Shown here piece after piece: positions 1-8,417 of a stretch of 64,000 nucleotides of DNA (the stretch's first letter is position 1; every line of letters begins with the position of its first letter). The stretch is from Methylovulum sp. (lineage in GTDB: Bacteria > Pseudomonadota > Gammaproteobacteria > Methylococcales > Methylomonadaceae), in NCBI RefSeq assembly GCF_028687615.1, contig NZ_JAQTZU010000002.1, positions 124,001 to 188,000 on the forward strand, written 5' to 3'. The notes beneath the pieces are model-generated. The model did not search any database. It was not told the DNA's origin and saw nothing but the letters and a program-made list of their open reading frames with translations. The position numbers and the translations under genes are program-made.

Positions 1-720
1 GCCTAAGTTACAGCCGTGGACGTGTAGCGGATGGCTGACACCGATTTCTTTAACCGCAGTTGCCAACACTTGCAAAATATCGCGTGGGGTTACGCCGTAA
101 TGGGCGTTTTGCTCGTCCAAATCCAGTTTGCGTTGGTTGAATTTGAAGGCGTTGATGCCGCCAGGATTAACGACTTTTACGCCGATGGCTTTGGCGGCAT
201 TCATCGTCCACGCCACATAATCGTTAATGGCTTTTTGGTCTTTTTTGGCAGTGAGCATCCGCAGCAAATAATCATCGCTGCCGAGCATGACGTAACCGCC
301 TTTGTCCAAAATGGGGATGTCGCCCATTTCCATGTGTGCTTGGCGGGCGTTGATGGGCAATAGCGCAGGTTCAAACCCCGCTGTGTAACCCATTTCTGCG
401 TAACGGTAGCCAGTCACAAACGTGCTGGGCATCGCGTGTCCGCAACCGGAACGGCAGATATGGGTGCTGGCGACAGGGTCTTGGCGGTGATCTTCCGGCA
501 ACAAGGTGCGGGCGATATTGCCCTTGCCGCCGCCGATGTGGGTGTGCATGTCGATAGCGCCGGACATGACCACCTTGCCTTTTAGGTCGTATTCTTTGTC
601 AGGTTTGGCTTCCGCTGGCGGGTTGATGATGCGCCCGTCTTGGATGTAAAGGTCTTGTTGAAGGCCTGCAATGCCAGCGGCGGGGTCGTAGATAGTGCCG
701 CCTGTGAGTTTGATTAACAT
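1..720 (-). CDS. fhcA: Formyltransferase/hydrolase complex subunit A (formylmethanofuran dehydrogenase subunit A-like), N-terminal part
   Basis: The frame starts at the ATG complementary to 718-720 and runs off the left edge, so only about the first 240 residues are visible. The protein opens MLIKLTGGTIYDPAAG and contains VVMSGAIDMHTHIGGGK, the metal-binding HxH motif of the amidohydrolase superfamily, then a Cys/His-rich stretch (HICRSGCGHAM) and the conserved PINARQAHMEM segment of FmdA/FhcA. In methylotrophs FhcA works with FhcB, FhcC and FhcD to convert formyl-tetrahydromethanopterin to formate in the cytoplasm (family knowledge). fhcB lies upstream on the same strand but four unrelated genes separate the two, which is unusual. 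Family assignment is firm. Confidence 0.93.
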   Translation of the reverse strand, partial: MLIKLTGGTIYDPAAGIAGLQQDLYIQDGRIINPPAEAKPDKEYDLKGKVVMSGAIDMHTHIGGGKGNIARTLLPEDHRQDPVASTHICRSGCGHAMPSTFVTGYRYAEMGYTAGFEPALLPINARQAHMEMGDIPILDKGGYVMLGSDDYLLRMLTAKKDQKAINDYVAWTMNAAKAIGVKVVNPGGINAFKFNQRKLDLDEQNAHYGVTPRDILQVLATAVKEIGVSHPLHVHGCNLG

Positions 721-816
721 GGGGTTTCCTTAGAATGTATTGTGCCTGTTAGGTTGAACTGAGCCTTAAGCTCCCTACACGGTTAAATTTTTACAGTATT
801 CCGCCGCTACCCGTAG

Positions 817-1077
817 CTAAGGGAAATATTTATAAATATCTTTGCGAGGTAAAATACGAGCAAATATTATCGTGTCATCAACGATTCCGATTCGATAGTC
901 AGCCAAACGAATACGGTAAAAACGCTCATAGCCTTGCATTTTTTTCATGTGCTTGATGCTTGATAAGTTATCCGCCAATTTACAATCTTCGATAATCTTT
1001 TTCATGCGGTTTAAAATTTTGGGGTCTTGAATGGCGCGTAAATCTTTAGCAAATCGAGCCTCAAATTTTACCTTCAT
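817..1077 (-). CDS. RelE/ParE-family toxin
   Basis: An 86-residue basic protein starting MKVKFEARFAKDLR and ending in the pattern YRIRLADYRIGI...FARILPRKDIYKYFP, which is the typical C-terminal beta-sheet and Arg/Lys-rich end of RelE-superfamily toxins. Such proteins are usually ribosome-dependent mRNA endonucleases or gyrase inhibitors; which of these applies here cannot be read from the sequence. Its ATG overlaps the stop of the upstream small acidic gene by 4 nt, the translationally coupled antitoxin-toxin arrangement. The pair sits between fhcB and fhcA. The toxin family call is good; the cellular target is unknown. Confidence 0.82.
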   Translation of the reverse strand: MKVKFEARFAKDLRAIQDPKILNRMKKIIEDCKLADNLSSIKHMKKMQGYERFYRIRLADYRIGIVDDTIIFARILPRKDIYKYFP

Positions 1078-1289
1078 TCGTGCTTGCCGTTTAAGATGGC
1101 AAAAATCTCCTCTTCCGGGACAAAATCATCCTTCCTGCCTTCGCTGATCGCATTCGCCAGCGCCACTTCTTCCAGCACTTCCAAGAGGATTTCATGAAAA
1201 ATCCCACGCTTATCCTTGATAAGGCCAATCATGACTTCTGTTAGCAAAGCTTTGGTTTTTTCATCGTCTAGTGATGCAACGGCATTCAT
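1074..1289 (-). CDS. Putative antitoxin partner of the RelE-like toxin
   Basis: A 71-residue acidic, helical protein (MNAVASLDDEKTKALLTEV...) ending ILNGKHE and overlapping the toxin start by 4 nt. The position directly in front of a RelE-like toxin, the small size and the acidic charge fit an antitoxin; similar short proteins with EVALANAISEG and DFVPEEEIFAIL segments accompany RelE-like toxins. No classical DNA-binding fold (RHH, HTH) is obvious, so autoregulation cannot be asserted. The 19-nt gap to the next gene upstream suggests it may be cotranscribed with the AbrB-type gene. Confidence 0.72.
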   Translation of the reverse strand: MNAVASLDDEKTKALLTEVMIGLIKDKRGIFHEILLEVLEEVALANAISEGRKDDFVPEEEIFAILNGKHE

Positions 1290-1308
1290 TTTATACCCCT
1301 CAATTCAT

Positions 1309-1572
1309 CTAATCCCATTCAAATTCCAGCATACCCGTTTTGCAAACCACCAGAGCTTGTCCTGGCTTCATCAGTATCACGGCAGCGCGACGGCTTTTTA
1401 ACATGCCAAATCCCGCCGTAGTTTGCTCGGCGTTAGCATCGCTCAGGCGCAATTCAATGTGGTCGCCTACGATGGTGGCCTGCATTTTACAGCCAGCATT
1501 TATACCCGATTGTTCCCGAATGCTTTTGGGGAGGGTGATTTGCCCTTTGCTGGTTACAGAGGTGGTTTGCAT
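1309..1572 (-). CDS. AbrB/MazE-type (SpoVT-AbrB domain) DNA-binding protein
   Basis: An 87-residue protein from the ATG at 1570-1572: MQTTSVTSKGQITLPKSIRE is the hallmark swapped-hairpin SpoVT-AbrB motif. A longer in-frame extension upstream (to 1632) lacks family similarity, so the start at 1572 is preferred. Proteins of this size act either as transition-state-type regulators or as antitoxins. No PIN or MazF toxin follows; the next gene downstream is the antitoxin of the RelE-like pair, so it may be an additional repressor of that operon or an orphan. The distal half (QTTAGFGMLKSRRAAV) resembles tails seen in AbrB-type antitoxins. Confidence 0.82.
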   Translation of the reverse strand: MQTTSVTSKGQITLPKSIREQSGINAGCKMQATIVGDHIELRLSDANAEQTTAGFGMLKSRRAAVILMKPGQALVVCKTGMLEFEWD

Positions 1573-1616
1573 GATGTCCGTTTTATTAATGCTATGTGTA
1601 ATTGACCCAAGGTCAT

Positions 1617-2234
1617 TTAATCTTCCGCCCAAGTATCAAATATCTCGTTCACACTCATTGCCAATTCTGGAAATAGATACGGCACGGCCATATCGTCGTT
1701 GGTGTACATGTGTTGCAATTCATATTTTTGTTGTGCGTTTAATACGAATTGGTGAATGGTTTGGTGCCCAGGGAACACTAGCCAATATTCCGTCACGCCA
1801 CTTTCTTGGTAAAGCCCATATTTGGTATGGATTTCCCGTTTGGCTGTGCCTTTAGAGAGAATTTCAATAATCCAATCGGGCGCGCCGTTACAGCCTTGTT
1901 GGTCGAGTTTTTCTTCCGGTTGGCACACAACACAAATGTCCGGCTGGACAACGGTATGTATCTCTTCGTTTTTTAAGATCGATTTTTTGCGGTCATAAAG
2001 CCGGACATCAAACGGTGCGGCATAAACGCGGCATTTTTTGTGTTTGAAGTAGGGCAATAAACAACCAAGCAAGTTGCTGGAAATATCCTGATGCCTGACA
2101 TTCGGCGCAGGTGACATCATCATAATCTTGCCTTTGATTAACTCCACCGCTTCCTTTAACTGCCATGTCAAATAATCGGCATAGCTGTAGCTTTGGTTTA
2201 AATCTAGTTGTTTGAGATGGATGATCTTGGGCAT
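1617..2234 (-). CDS. Uma2-family (DUF820) PD-(D/E)XK nuclease-like protein
   Basis: A 205-residue protein with the Uma2 pattern: SYADYLTWQLKEAVELIKGKI near the N-terminus, PAPNVRHQDISSNLL, then VVQPDICVVC, GAPDWIIEILS and the Lys/Tyr-rich KYGLYQESGVTEYWLV. The D/E-containing strands (PDI.V and WI.EI.S) are the restriction-endonuclease-like core of the family. Biological roles of Uma2 proteins are mostly unknown; they are abundant in cyanobacteria and some proteobacteria and are often associated with mobile or toxin-antitoxin regions. Here it sits immediately downstream of fhcB, on the same strand, upstream of the AbrB-type gene. Confidence 0.83.
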   Translation of the reverse strand: MPKIIHLKQLDLNQSYSYADYLTWQLKEAVELIKGKIMMMSPAPNVRHQDISSNLLGCLLPYFKHKKCRVYAAPFDVRLYDRKKSILKNEEIHTVVQPDICVVCQPEEKLDQQGCNGAPDWIIEILSKGTAKREIHTKYGLYQESGVTEYWLVFPGHQTIHQFVLNAQQKYELQHMYTNDDMAVPYLFPELAMSVNEIFDTWAED

Positions 2235-2255
2235 AAGCTTTTAATTTGTAGGGGT

Positions 2256-2360
2256 GGGTTGCCTAATGCGCCTACTTTGGGTAGGCGTTAGCCGTAACCC
2301 AACAATCAAGGCTATAAATGTTGGGTTACGCTACCATGCCCTTTTGGGTAAACTCAACCT
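2256..2360. repeat. REP-like palindromic intergenic repeat running into the 3' end of fhcB
   Basis: Positions 2256-2300 form a long imperfect hairpin: GCGCCTAC tttg GTAGGCG is the core, flanked by GGGTTGCCTAA and TTAGCCGTAACCC. A second piece with TTGGGTTACGCTACC follows at 2320-2334. The GGGTTA...TAACCC words recur at 12028-12057 and 12236-12265. The last codons of fhcB lie inside this element. Confidence 0.55.
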
Positions 2361-3614
2361 ACATTGCTGTTCTATCGCATTCATAACGTCTGCGGTACTC
2401 GGCAAACCCGAATCACGCAATTTTTTCAAACGGATAGCAACGACATTATCCATACGATAAGCATGTCCGGCATGGTCAATGCCCGGCGTACCCACGGGAA
2501 TAAACACATCCGGTTCTTTGCTGAAAGTCATGCCGGAACGGCCGATTACAATGGTTGGTAATTCAGTCACAGGCGGAACGGAGGCGACGTTAAATGCTTG
2601 CACCCAAACCAGCGCATCCGCTTCGCCGTTTGCCAGCAAGTCGCGGGAATCGTTCAGGAACGGGTCGTATTCGGGATAATCCCGGCTAAAGCGTGTCCGC
2701 GCCGGATAGCCAGTCGTCCAGCCACAGACTTGGTTGGCGGTTTGGTCGCCTTCTTTCCCTGCCAGCGGCAAGCCGGAGCAGCGGGTGTTTTGGTCATTCA
2801 GGTCTTTAATCATTTCTGACAGCATTTGCACTGTCAATTCGGCTTGGCTGTAAGCCAATGCGCCAGCAGCCCAAGTGACTACGCCGTATTTGGCGGCTTT
2901 CAACTGGTCGGCTATGGTTTGCAAATCAGCGATGGCAATGCCAGCGACGCTTTCGGCGCGGATCGGTTGTTTTTTGACCAGGGCGCGTAGCACCGCCAGC
3001 ACTTCCGGCAAATCTGCCGTAGCGCATTCCCAAACGTGCGCTTGGTTGCCGTTCGGCGAGGTGGAGGCGTCGCCGGATGGGGCTTTGCCGAGATAAACCA
3101 CTTGCCGCTGGCTGGTGTCTTCAACAAACATCGCCTCCGTCCATAAATGCCGCTCGAAAAATCGTGGTGCGAAGGCTTCCAAATCGGTGCCGACAATCAA
3201 CAACAAATCGCAACGGTTTTTCACTTCCGCCAATGTCGTGTTCATCCAGCCAGAATCTTGCAAGGCGAGGAAGTTATTGCGGGCGCCGACGAAATTCATA
3301 TTATCGACCACTGCGCCACAACGGTCAGCTAAAGCCAAAAGCCCGCGCATCCCGTTGACATCGGTCGCACAGCCGCCGATCACGGGTAGATTGGTGGCCT
3401 TTAACAGCGTTGCTGCTTTGGCAACGGCAATCTCTAAGCTGACTTCTTTACCATCTACGCGCGGGTGGGTGTCAGTGATGGGCTGTTCAAACAGCGGCGT
3501 GTTGACCGCGCAGCCGTTGGCCGTCACTTTCAGCGATACGCCGTCAACCTGTATGGTTAGGTCATCGGTGCCGATACCACAAAAAGGACTGGGTACTTCT
3601 GTTATTTCAGTCAT
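2331..3614 (-). CDS. fhcB: Formyltransferase/hydrolase complex subunit B (formylmethanofuran dehydrogenase subunit B-like)
   Basis: A 427-residue protein beginning MTEITEVPSPFCGIGTDDL, the conserved N-terminal Cys motif of FwdB/FhcB, followed by ANGCAVNTPLFEQP, the VIGGCATDVNGMRGLLALAD segment and VGARNNFLALQDSGWMNTTLAEVK. In methylotrophs FhcB lacks the redox cofactors of the archaeal dehydrogenase and has a structural role in the hydrolytic complex (family knowledge). It is the first gene of what should be an fhc operon, but Uma2, AbrB and toxin-antitoxin genes intervene before fhcA. The extreme C-terminus (SLPKRAW) is encoded by repeat-like DNA, so the native end may have been altered. Confidence 0.94.
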   Translation of the reverse strand: MTEITEVPSPFCGIGTDDLTIQVDGVSLKVTANGCAVNTPLFEQPITDTHPRVDGKEVSLEIAVAKAATLLKATNLPVIGGCATDVNGMRGLLALADRCGAVVDNMNFVGARNNFLALQDSGWMNTTLAEVKNRCDLLLIVGTDLEAFAPRFFERHLWTEAMFVEDTSQRQVVYLGKAPSGDASTSPNGNQAHVWECATADLPEVLAVLRALVKKQPIRAESVAGIAIADLQTIADQLKAAKYGVVTWAAGALAYSQAELTVQMLSEMIKDLNDQNTRCSGLPLAGKEGDQTANQVCGWTTGYPARTRFSRDYPEYDPFLNDSRDLLANGEADALVWVQAFNVASVPPVTELPTIVIGRSGMTFSKEPDVFIPVGTPGIDHAGHAYRMDNVVAIRLKKLRDSGLPSTADVMNAIEQQCRLSLPKRAW

Positions 3615-4075
3615 TAAACTATCCTTTGATGTTATTTTGATGGCTAAAAACGCCGGTTGCCGACGTAGATTGCTGGTATTCTAGCCTGAATTTGTCAGAC
3701 TGTCTTGAAGCACACGACAGTAAATAGTCAGTATTATGAAAAAGGGAAATTAAAGAGATTAGAATTTTTAGTCGCTTTGATTTGGAAGGATTGTTCTGAA
3801 ATGTCTGTTGAGAGGCCAAATAAGTTTTTATGATGTTTGATTAACAGCGTATATGGGCTATACTTTGTACCAATAAAGCCACTATAATTATCAAAGTAAC
3901 AACAATTTTTTTTGTGGGTTGTTTAAAAACTATAGTGTTTTTGGCGTTTATTAATCTACAAAAGATTTATCGCCGGGAAAGCGTATTAAATATTTTTGTA
4001 TGGCTCAAAATATAAAGGCTTGATTTATATTTTGATTTACTTGTTTTTCCCCCCTTAACCCTCTAGGAAAATTTT
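3615..4075. promoter_or_regulatory. AT-rich divergent region with an inverted repeat in the ompA-like leader
   Basis: No convincing gene is visible in these 461 bases between the divergent fhcB and OmpA-like genes. Both promoters must lie here. The clearest signal is a perfect 10-bp inverted repeat, AAAATATAAA ggcttga TTTATATTTT at 4007-4033, about 45 bases before the OmpA-like start; it could be a leader hairpin or an operator. An AGGA ribosome binding site precedes the start codon. Confidence 0.4.
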
Positions 4076-5125
4076 ATGAAAAAATTACATGTATTGGCCC
4101 TTGCTACATTGACTGGTGTAGGCATGGTGTCCTTGGCACAAGCTGATGAAGTTGTTGATAACAGATGGTATGTTGCGCCTTTTGGAAGCTATGTCCGCAC
4201 CGGTGGTGATCGTGGTGCTGAAGATGGTTGGGGCGCGGGCATGGGCGTTGGCAAAATGCTTGACAAGCATTTTAATGTTGAATTAAAAGGTTTTTATCAA
4301 GAATTCGATAGTAAACCGAAGAGTCAAGGCGAGTGGCAATTAGCGGGTGGAACGGCTGAATTACAATACTATTTCTCACGAGGCAAATTAGCTCCATACA
4401 CAGTGGTCGGCGCAGGTGGAATGAATACTTCCGCTCACGGTGTTGATGCGGCTTCATTTATTGGTGAAGCTGGCGCAGGTTTGTCTTTTGAAGTGAATGA
4501 TAATTTGTTCTTGCGTGGTGATGTCCGCTACCGCTATAACAACAATTTTGATGCCACATTTGGTCGGAATGATGATGAATTCCACGACATGGTGGTCAAT
4601 GTCGGATTTGTCGTGCCATTCGGCCCAAAACCGGCGGCGCCGGCTCCATTTGTAACGCCGGCTCCGGTTGAAAAAGCGATAGATTGTTCAACAATGGATT
4701 CAGATGCCGATGGTGTCAATGATTGCCAAGACAAATGCCCTGCAACTATAGCGGGCAGCAAAGTTGATTTTGAAGGTTGCCCAATCAGCCTGGAACTTAA
4801 AGGTGTAAACTTTAAAGTGGACTCAGCGGAATTGACTGTCGATGCAATGGGTATTTTGGATCGTGTTGCTGCAAGCCTGAACGATTATCCTGAAAAAGAC
4901 GATATTGAAGTGCGTGGACACACCAGCAGCGAAGCCAGTGACGCTTATAACCTGAAGTTGTCACAAAGACGTTCGCAATCAGTGGTTAATTACCTGAAAA
5001 TGAAAGGAGTCACCAACCGTTTGTCCGCTAGAGGTTTTGGTGAAAGACAACCGATTGCTGACAATGCTACTGAGCAAGGAAGATCGTTGAACCGCCGCGT
5101 TGAATTGATCTGGATGGGTAAATAA
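4076..5125 (+). CDS. OmpA-family outer membrane protein
   Basis: A 349-residue protein with a signal peptide cleaved after AQA at about residue 23. Residues 24-190 are rich in alternating aromatic and polar residues (WYVAPFGSYVRTGGD, LFLRGDVRYRYN), as in an 8-stranded beta barrel. A Pro/Ala linker follows, then one thrombospondin type 3-like calcium motif (DSDADGVNDCQDKCP, about 210-225), and a C-terminal OmpA peptidoglycan-binding domain with DIEVRGHTSSEASDAYNLKLS and RGFGERQPIADN...GRSLNRRVEL. It probably links the outer membrane to peptidoglycan. It is a monocistronic gene with its own terminator. Confidence 0.93.
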   Translation: MKKLHVLALATLTGVGMVSLAQADEVVDNRWYVAPFGSYVRTGGDRGAEDGWGAGMGVGKMLDKHFNVELKGFYQEFDSKPKSQGEWQLAGGTAELQYYFSRGKLAPYTVVGAGGMNTSAHGVDAASFIGEAGAGLSFEVNDNLFLRGDVRYRYNNNFDATFGRNDDEFHDMVVNVGFVVPFGPKPAAPAPFVTPAPVEKAIDCSTMDSDADGVNDCQDKCPATIAGSKVDFEGCPISLELKGVNFKVDSAELTVDAMGILDRVAASLNDYPEKDDIEVRGHTSSEASDAYNLKLSQRRSQSVVNYLKMKGVTNRLSARGFGERQPIADNATEQGRSLNRRVELIWMGK

Positions 5126-5150
5126 TCTTCTCGACAAGTCCTTGCTGTTG

Positions 5151-5180
5151 AAAAAACCCGCCGTAATGGCGGGTTTTTTT
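5151..5180 (+). terminator. Rho-independent terminator of the OmpA-like gene
   Basis: AAAAAACCCGCC gtaat GGCGGGTTTTTTT: a GC-rich stem with a T tract, 25 bases after the stop codon; the symmetric A tract means it could act in both directions. Confidence 0.92.
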
Positions 5181-5318
5181 ATGGTCAAAAATTAATCCGT
5201 TACGTGCGGATTTGCCTAGCGATAACAAATGCCATATCAGTTGGGGGCGGACTTTAGGCTATAATTTCGAGAATCCATCAAACCAAGATGGTTTTTTATC
5301 AACAGGAAGCCGTTAATT

Positions 5319-7025
5319 ATGCGTTCACCCGCGTCAGAACTATCTCAAACCATCTACCATTGCCGACAATCTTTCCAATCCGCCGCTATTTTTAGCCTGT
5401 TCATTAATCTGCTGATGCTGTTGCCCGCCATTTATATGATGCAGGTTTATGATCGCGTGTTGGGCAGTAACAGCACATCAACGTTGCTCATGCTGACGCT
5501 GTTGGCGGTGGTGTTGTTTGCCATGTTGGGCGCATTGGAATGGATACGTTCACAAATTTTGATTCGGGTCAGCGCCCGTTTCGATGTCCTGTTGAATGAA
5601 CGGCTTTATAAAGTCTTGTTCCGCCAGGCCCTGGTCAGCGGAGGCAAAAGCAGTACCCAGCCGTTGAGTGATCTGCTGGTGTTACGGCAATTTTTAACCG
5701 GCAATGGTTTGTTTGCTTTTTTTGATGCACCTTGGCTGCCTGTGTATGTCGGTTTGCTGTTTTTATTTCATCCGACTTTTGGCGGGGTTGCCATTGTTTC
5801 CGCCATTTTGTTGATTTTATTGGCGATATGGAACGAGCGGGCGACCCACGACGATTTGGAACAGGCTAACCGCGTGTCGGTGGAAAGCGCCAACATCACG
5901 GCACGCAATCTGCGTAATGCCGAAGTTGTCCACGCCCTGGGGATGTTGCCGGATTTAATGTCACGCTGGCAAGACAAGCAGCAAAAATTGATCATGTTGC
6001 AGGCCGTTGCCAGTGAAAAAGCGGGTCTGATCGCCGCTTTGTCAAAAACTTACCGGTTGACGATCCAATCGCTAATTTTGGGCTTAGGCGCATGGTTGGC
6101 AATAGAAAAGCAAATCAGCCCGGGTGTCATGATCGGCGGTTCGATTTTGTTGGGCAGGGCCTTGGCCCCGATTGATTTAATGATAGGGAGCTGGAAACAA
6201 TTTTTATCGGCGCGTACCGCTTACGAGCGGTTGAATATCTTGTTGGCGCAATTTCCTGTGGAAGCCGAACGTATGCCATTACCTGCGCCTAAAGGCGAAT
6301 TGAGGGCGGAACAAGCCGTTGTTGTGCCGCCAGGTTCCAAGATTGCCGTTATCAAAGGGATTAATTTTGTCATTCAACCCGGCTCTTTTGTCGCTTTGAT
6401 TGGTGCTAGCGCCTCCGGCAAATCCACATTGGCGCGTACGCTGCTGGGCATCTGGCCGGTGGCAAATGGTGCGGTGCGCCTTGATGGCGCGGATGTGTCC
6501 CAGTGTGACCGTAACTTGATAGGCCAATACATGGGCTATCTGCCGCAAGATATAGAATTGTTTGACGGTAGCATTGCCGAAAACATCGCCCGGTTTGGTG
6601 AAGTGGACAGCAATAAAGTGGTTGCAGCGGCGCAAGCGGCAAGTGTGCATGAGATGATTTTGCATCTGCCGCAAGGTTACGATACCGAGATAGGAAGCAC
6701 GGGCGGGATGTTGTCGGCAGGGCAGCGCCAGCGTGTCGGCTTGGCGCGGGCTTTATATGGCGAACCGGTGCTGGTGGTGTTGGACGAGCCGAATTCCAAT
6801 CTCGATGACCAAGGGGAGCTGGCGCTTGCTAAGGCCCTGTCGGCATTGAAACAGCGCGGTAGCACCATCATCGTGATCACCCATCGTGTTGGAATTTTAA
6901 GTTTGGTTGACCGCATCATGGTGTTGAACGAAGGGGCATTGGTGTTGGATGGGGCGCGTGATGAAGTGCTGGCGAAACTTAACCAGCGGCAATTGCAACC
7001 GGCCGCCCAAGGAGCGTCGGCATGA
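5319..7025 (+). CDS. Type I secretion system permease/ATPase (PrtD/HlyB-like ABC transporter)
   Basis: A 568-residue half-transporter. The N-terminal half has about five to six membrane segments starting SAAIFSLFINLLMLLPAIYMM and the PrtD-type MQVYDRVLGSNS motif; no C39 peptidase or C39-like domain precedes it. The nucleotide-binding domain has the Walker A GASASGKSTL (about residue 365), the Q-loop LPQDIELF, the signature LSAGQRQRVGLARAL and the Walker B VLVVLDEPNSNLD. It pumps unfolded proteins with C-terminal signals across the inner membrane together with the HlyD and TolC partners encoded next (family knowledge). Its stop overlaps the next start (ATGA). The RTX proteins at 42.4-44.0 kb and 59.2-61.7 kb are candidate substrates. 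Confidence 0.94.
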   Translation: MRSPASELSQTIYHCRQSFQSAAIFSLFINLLMLLPAIYMMQVYDRVLGSNSTSTLLMLTLLAVVLFAMLGALEWIRSQILIRVSARFDVLLNERLYKVLFRQALVSGGKSSTQPLSDLLVLRQFLTGNGLFAFFDAPWLPVYVGLLFLFHPTFGGVAIVSAILLILLAIWNERATHDDLEQANRVSVESANITARNLRNAEVVHALGMLPDLMSRWQDKQQKLIMLQAVASEKAGLIAALSKTYRLTIQSLILGLGAWLAIEKQISPGVMIGGSILLGRALAPIDLMIGSWKQFLSARTAYERLNILLAQFPVEAERMPLPAPKGELRAEQAVVVPPGSKIAVIKGINFVIQPGSFVALIGASASGKSTLARTLLGIWPVANGAVRLDGADVSQCDRNLIGQYMGYLPQDIELFDGSIAENIARFGEVDSNKVVAAAQAASVHEMILHLPQGYDTEIGSTGGMLSAGQRQRVGLARALYGEPVLVVLDEPNSNLDDQGELALAKALSALKQRGSTIIVITHRVGILSLVDRIMVLNEGALVLDGARDEVLAKLNQRQLQPAAQGASA

Positions 7026-8413
7026 TTCCGGTTGACAAACAAGCCATTAATAAACAAGCTCTTGATAAACAAGCTTTTGATAAACGTCCTCTGGATAAAC
7101 AAATGGACATGGATATAAACCGCTATGCCGATGACCGCCCGATACGCCACCTGGGCTATTTTATGGTCATTTTGATTTTTGGTTTTTTTGGCGCGTGGTC
7201 GGTGTTGGCGCCGCTGGGCAGTGCGGCTTTGGCTCCCGGCAGCGTGGCTGTGGAAGGTTACCGCAAGACCGTGCAGCATTTGGAAGGCGGCATTATCAAA
7301 GCCTTGCATGTGCGTGATGGCGACAGCGTCACCAAAGGCCAAGTCTTGATCGAATTGGAAGACACTTCGTCACGGGCGCAACTGGAAACCTTGCGAGGCC
7401 AGTTGTTTTCGGCATTGGCGCGGGAGGCGCGTTTAATTGCCGAACGCGACGGCAAAGCGGCCGTGGGCTATCCTGGACTGTTGAAAAACGAGCGTGGCGA
7501 TCCCCGTGCCCAGGAAGCGATCCGGGTGCAAGACCAATCCTTTGCCGTGCGCAAACATTCGCGCAATGGCGAAATCGGCATCTTACAAGAGCAACGCCAG
7601 CAATTGGCCACCAAAATTGAAGGCATTAGGGCACAAAAATACAGCCGTAACAGCCTCGTCGATTCCCTTAGTAAAGACTTGGTCGATTTTCGTGCCATGC
7701 TAAAAGAAGGCTATGTCGAAAAACAGAAAGTGACGGAACTGGAACGGCGATTGGCGGAAGCCCGGGGCGATGAAGGGGACTTCACCGCCAATATTGCCAC
7801 CGCGCAAAACCAAATCAGCGAAACCTCGCTGAAAATCCTGCAAATTGAGAAAGAATTCCAGCGTCAGGTCATAGACGAGCTGAGCAAGGTGCAGACCGAG
7901 CTTTCAGAATTACGCGAAAAAACCCAGTGGTTGGATGACACCGTCACCCGAACGGTCATCAAAGCCCCCGATGCGGGCATGGTGCTAGGTTTGACCGTGC
8001 ATACCCTGGGGGCGGTCATCCCGCCTGGCGGGCATTTGTTGGACATAGTCCCGCAACAGGAAAAACTGCTGATAGAAGCGCAGGTTTCGCCGATAGATAT
8101 AGATCGGGTGCATATCGGGCAAAGCACAGAAATCCGTTTTAGTGCGTTCAAAAGTGCGAAAACGCCGAAAGTTGCCGGACGATTGATCGCCTTGTCCGCA
8201 GACCGCTTAAGCGATGAAAAGAAAGAAAACAGCTATTACCTTGCCCGTGTCGAGGTCGATCAGGAAGGGCTTAAGGAACTGACCAAACGGGGGCTGATTT
8301 TATTGCCGGGTATGCCGGCTGAAGTCTTGATCAACACGGGAGACCGCACTTTTTTTGAATATCTGGTGCAACCTTTAAGCAATATATTTGCCCGCTCGTT
8401 AATTGAGGACTAA
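7022..8413 (+). CDS. Type I secretion membrane fusion protein (HlyD/PrtE family)
   Basis: A 463-residue adaptor with one transmembrane segment (about 48-68, YFMVILIFGFFGAWSVLAPLG), a lipoyl/biotinyl-like half (VQHLEGGIIKALHVRDGDSV), a long coiled-coil hairpin through residues 150-300, and the HlyD C-terminal barrel (TRTVIKAPDAGMVLGL, then VSPIDIDRVHIGQ). It bridges the ABC transporter and the outer membrane channel. Start overlaps the upstream stop by 4 nt. The cytoplasmic N-terminus carries five consecutive pentapeptide repeats (DKQAI, NKQAL, DKQAF, DKRPL, DKQMD) from residue 5, encoded by 15-bp repeats, which is not a normal HlyD feature. Confidence 0.94.
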   Translation: MIPVDKQAINKQALDKQAFDKRPLDKQMDMDINRYADDRPIRHLGYFMVILIFGFFGAWSVLAPLGSAALAPGSVAVEGYRKTVQHLEGGIIKALHVRDGDSVTKGQVLIELEDTSSRAQLETLRGQLFSALAREARLIAERDGKAAVGYPGLLKNERGDPRAQEAIRVQDQSFAVRKHSRNGEIGILQEQRQQLATKIEGIRAQKYSRNSLVDSLSKDLVDFRAMLKEGYVEKQKVTELERRLAEARGDEGDFTANIATAQNQISETSLKILQIEKEFQRQVIDELSKVQTELSELREKTQWLDDTVTRTVIKAPDAGMVLGLTVHTLGAVIPPGGHLLDIVPQQEKLLIEAQVSPIDIDRVHIGQSTEIRFSAFKSAKTPKVAGRLIALSADRLSDEKKENSYYLARVEVDQEGLKELTKRGLILLPGMPAEVLINTGDRTFFEYLVQPLSNIFARSLIED

Positions 8414-8417
8414 GTTG

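Noticed and set aside
3619-3819. Small minus-strand frame upstream of fhcB
   Set aside because: Low-complexity, no ribosome binding site, no recognisable protein pattern; it lies in an AT-rich promoter region.
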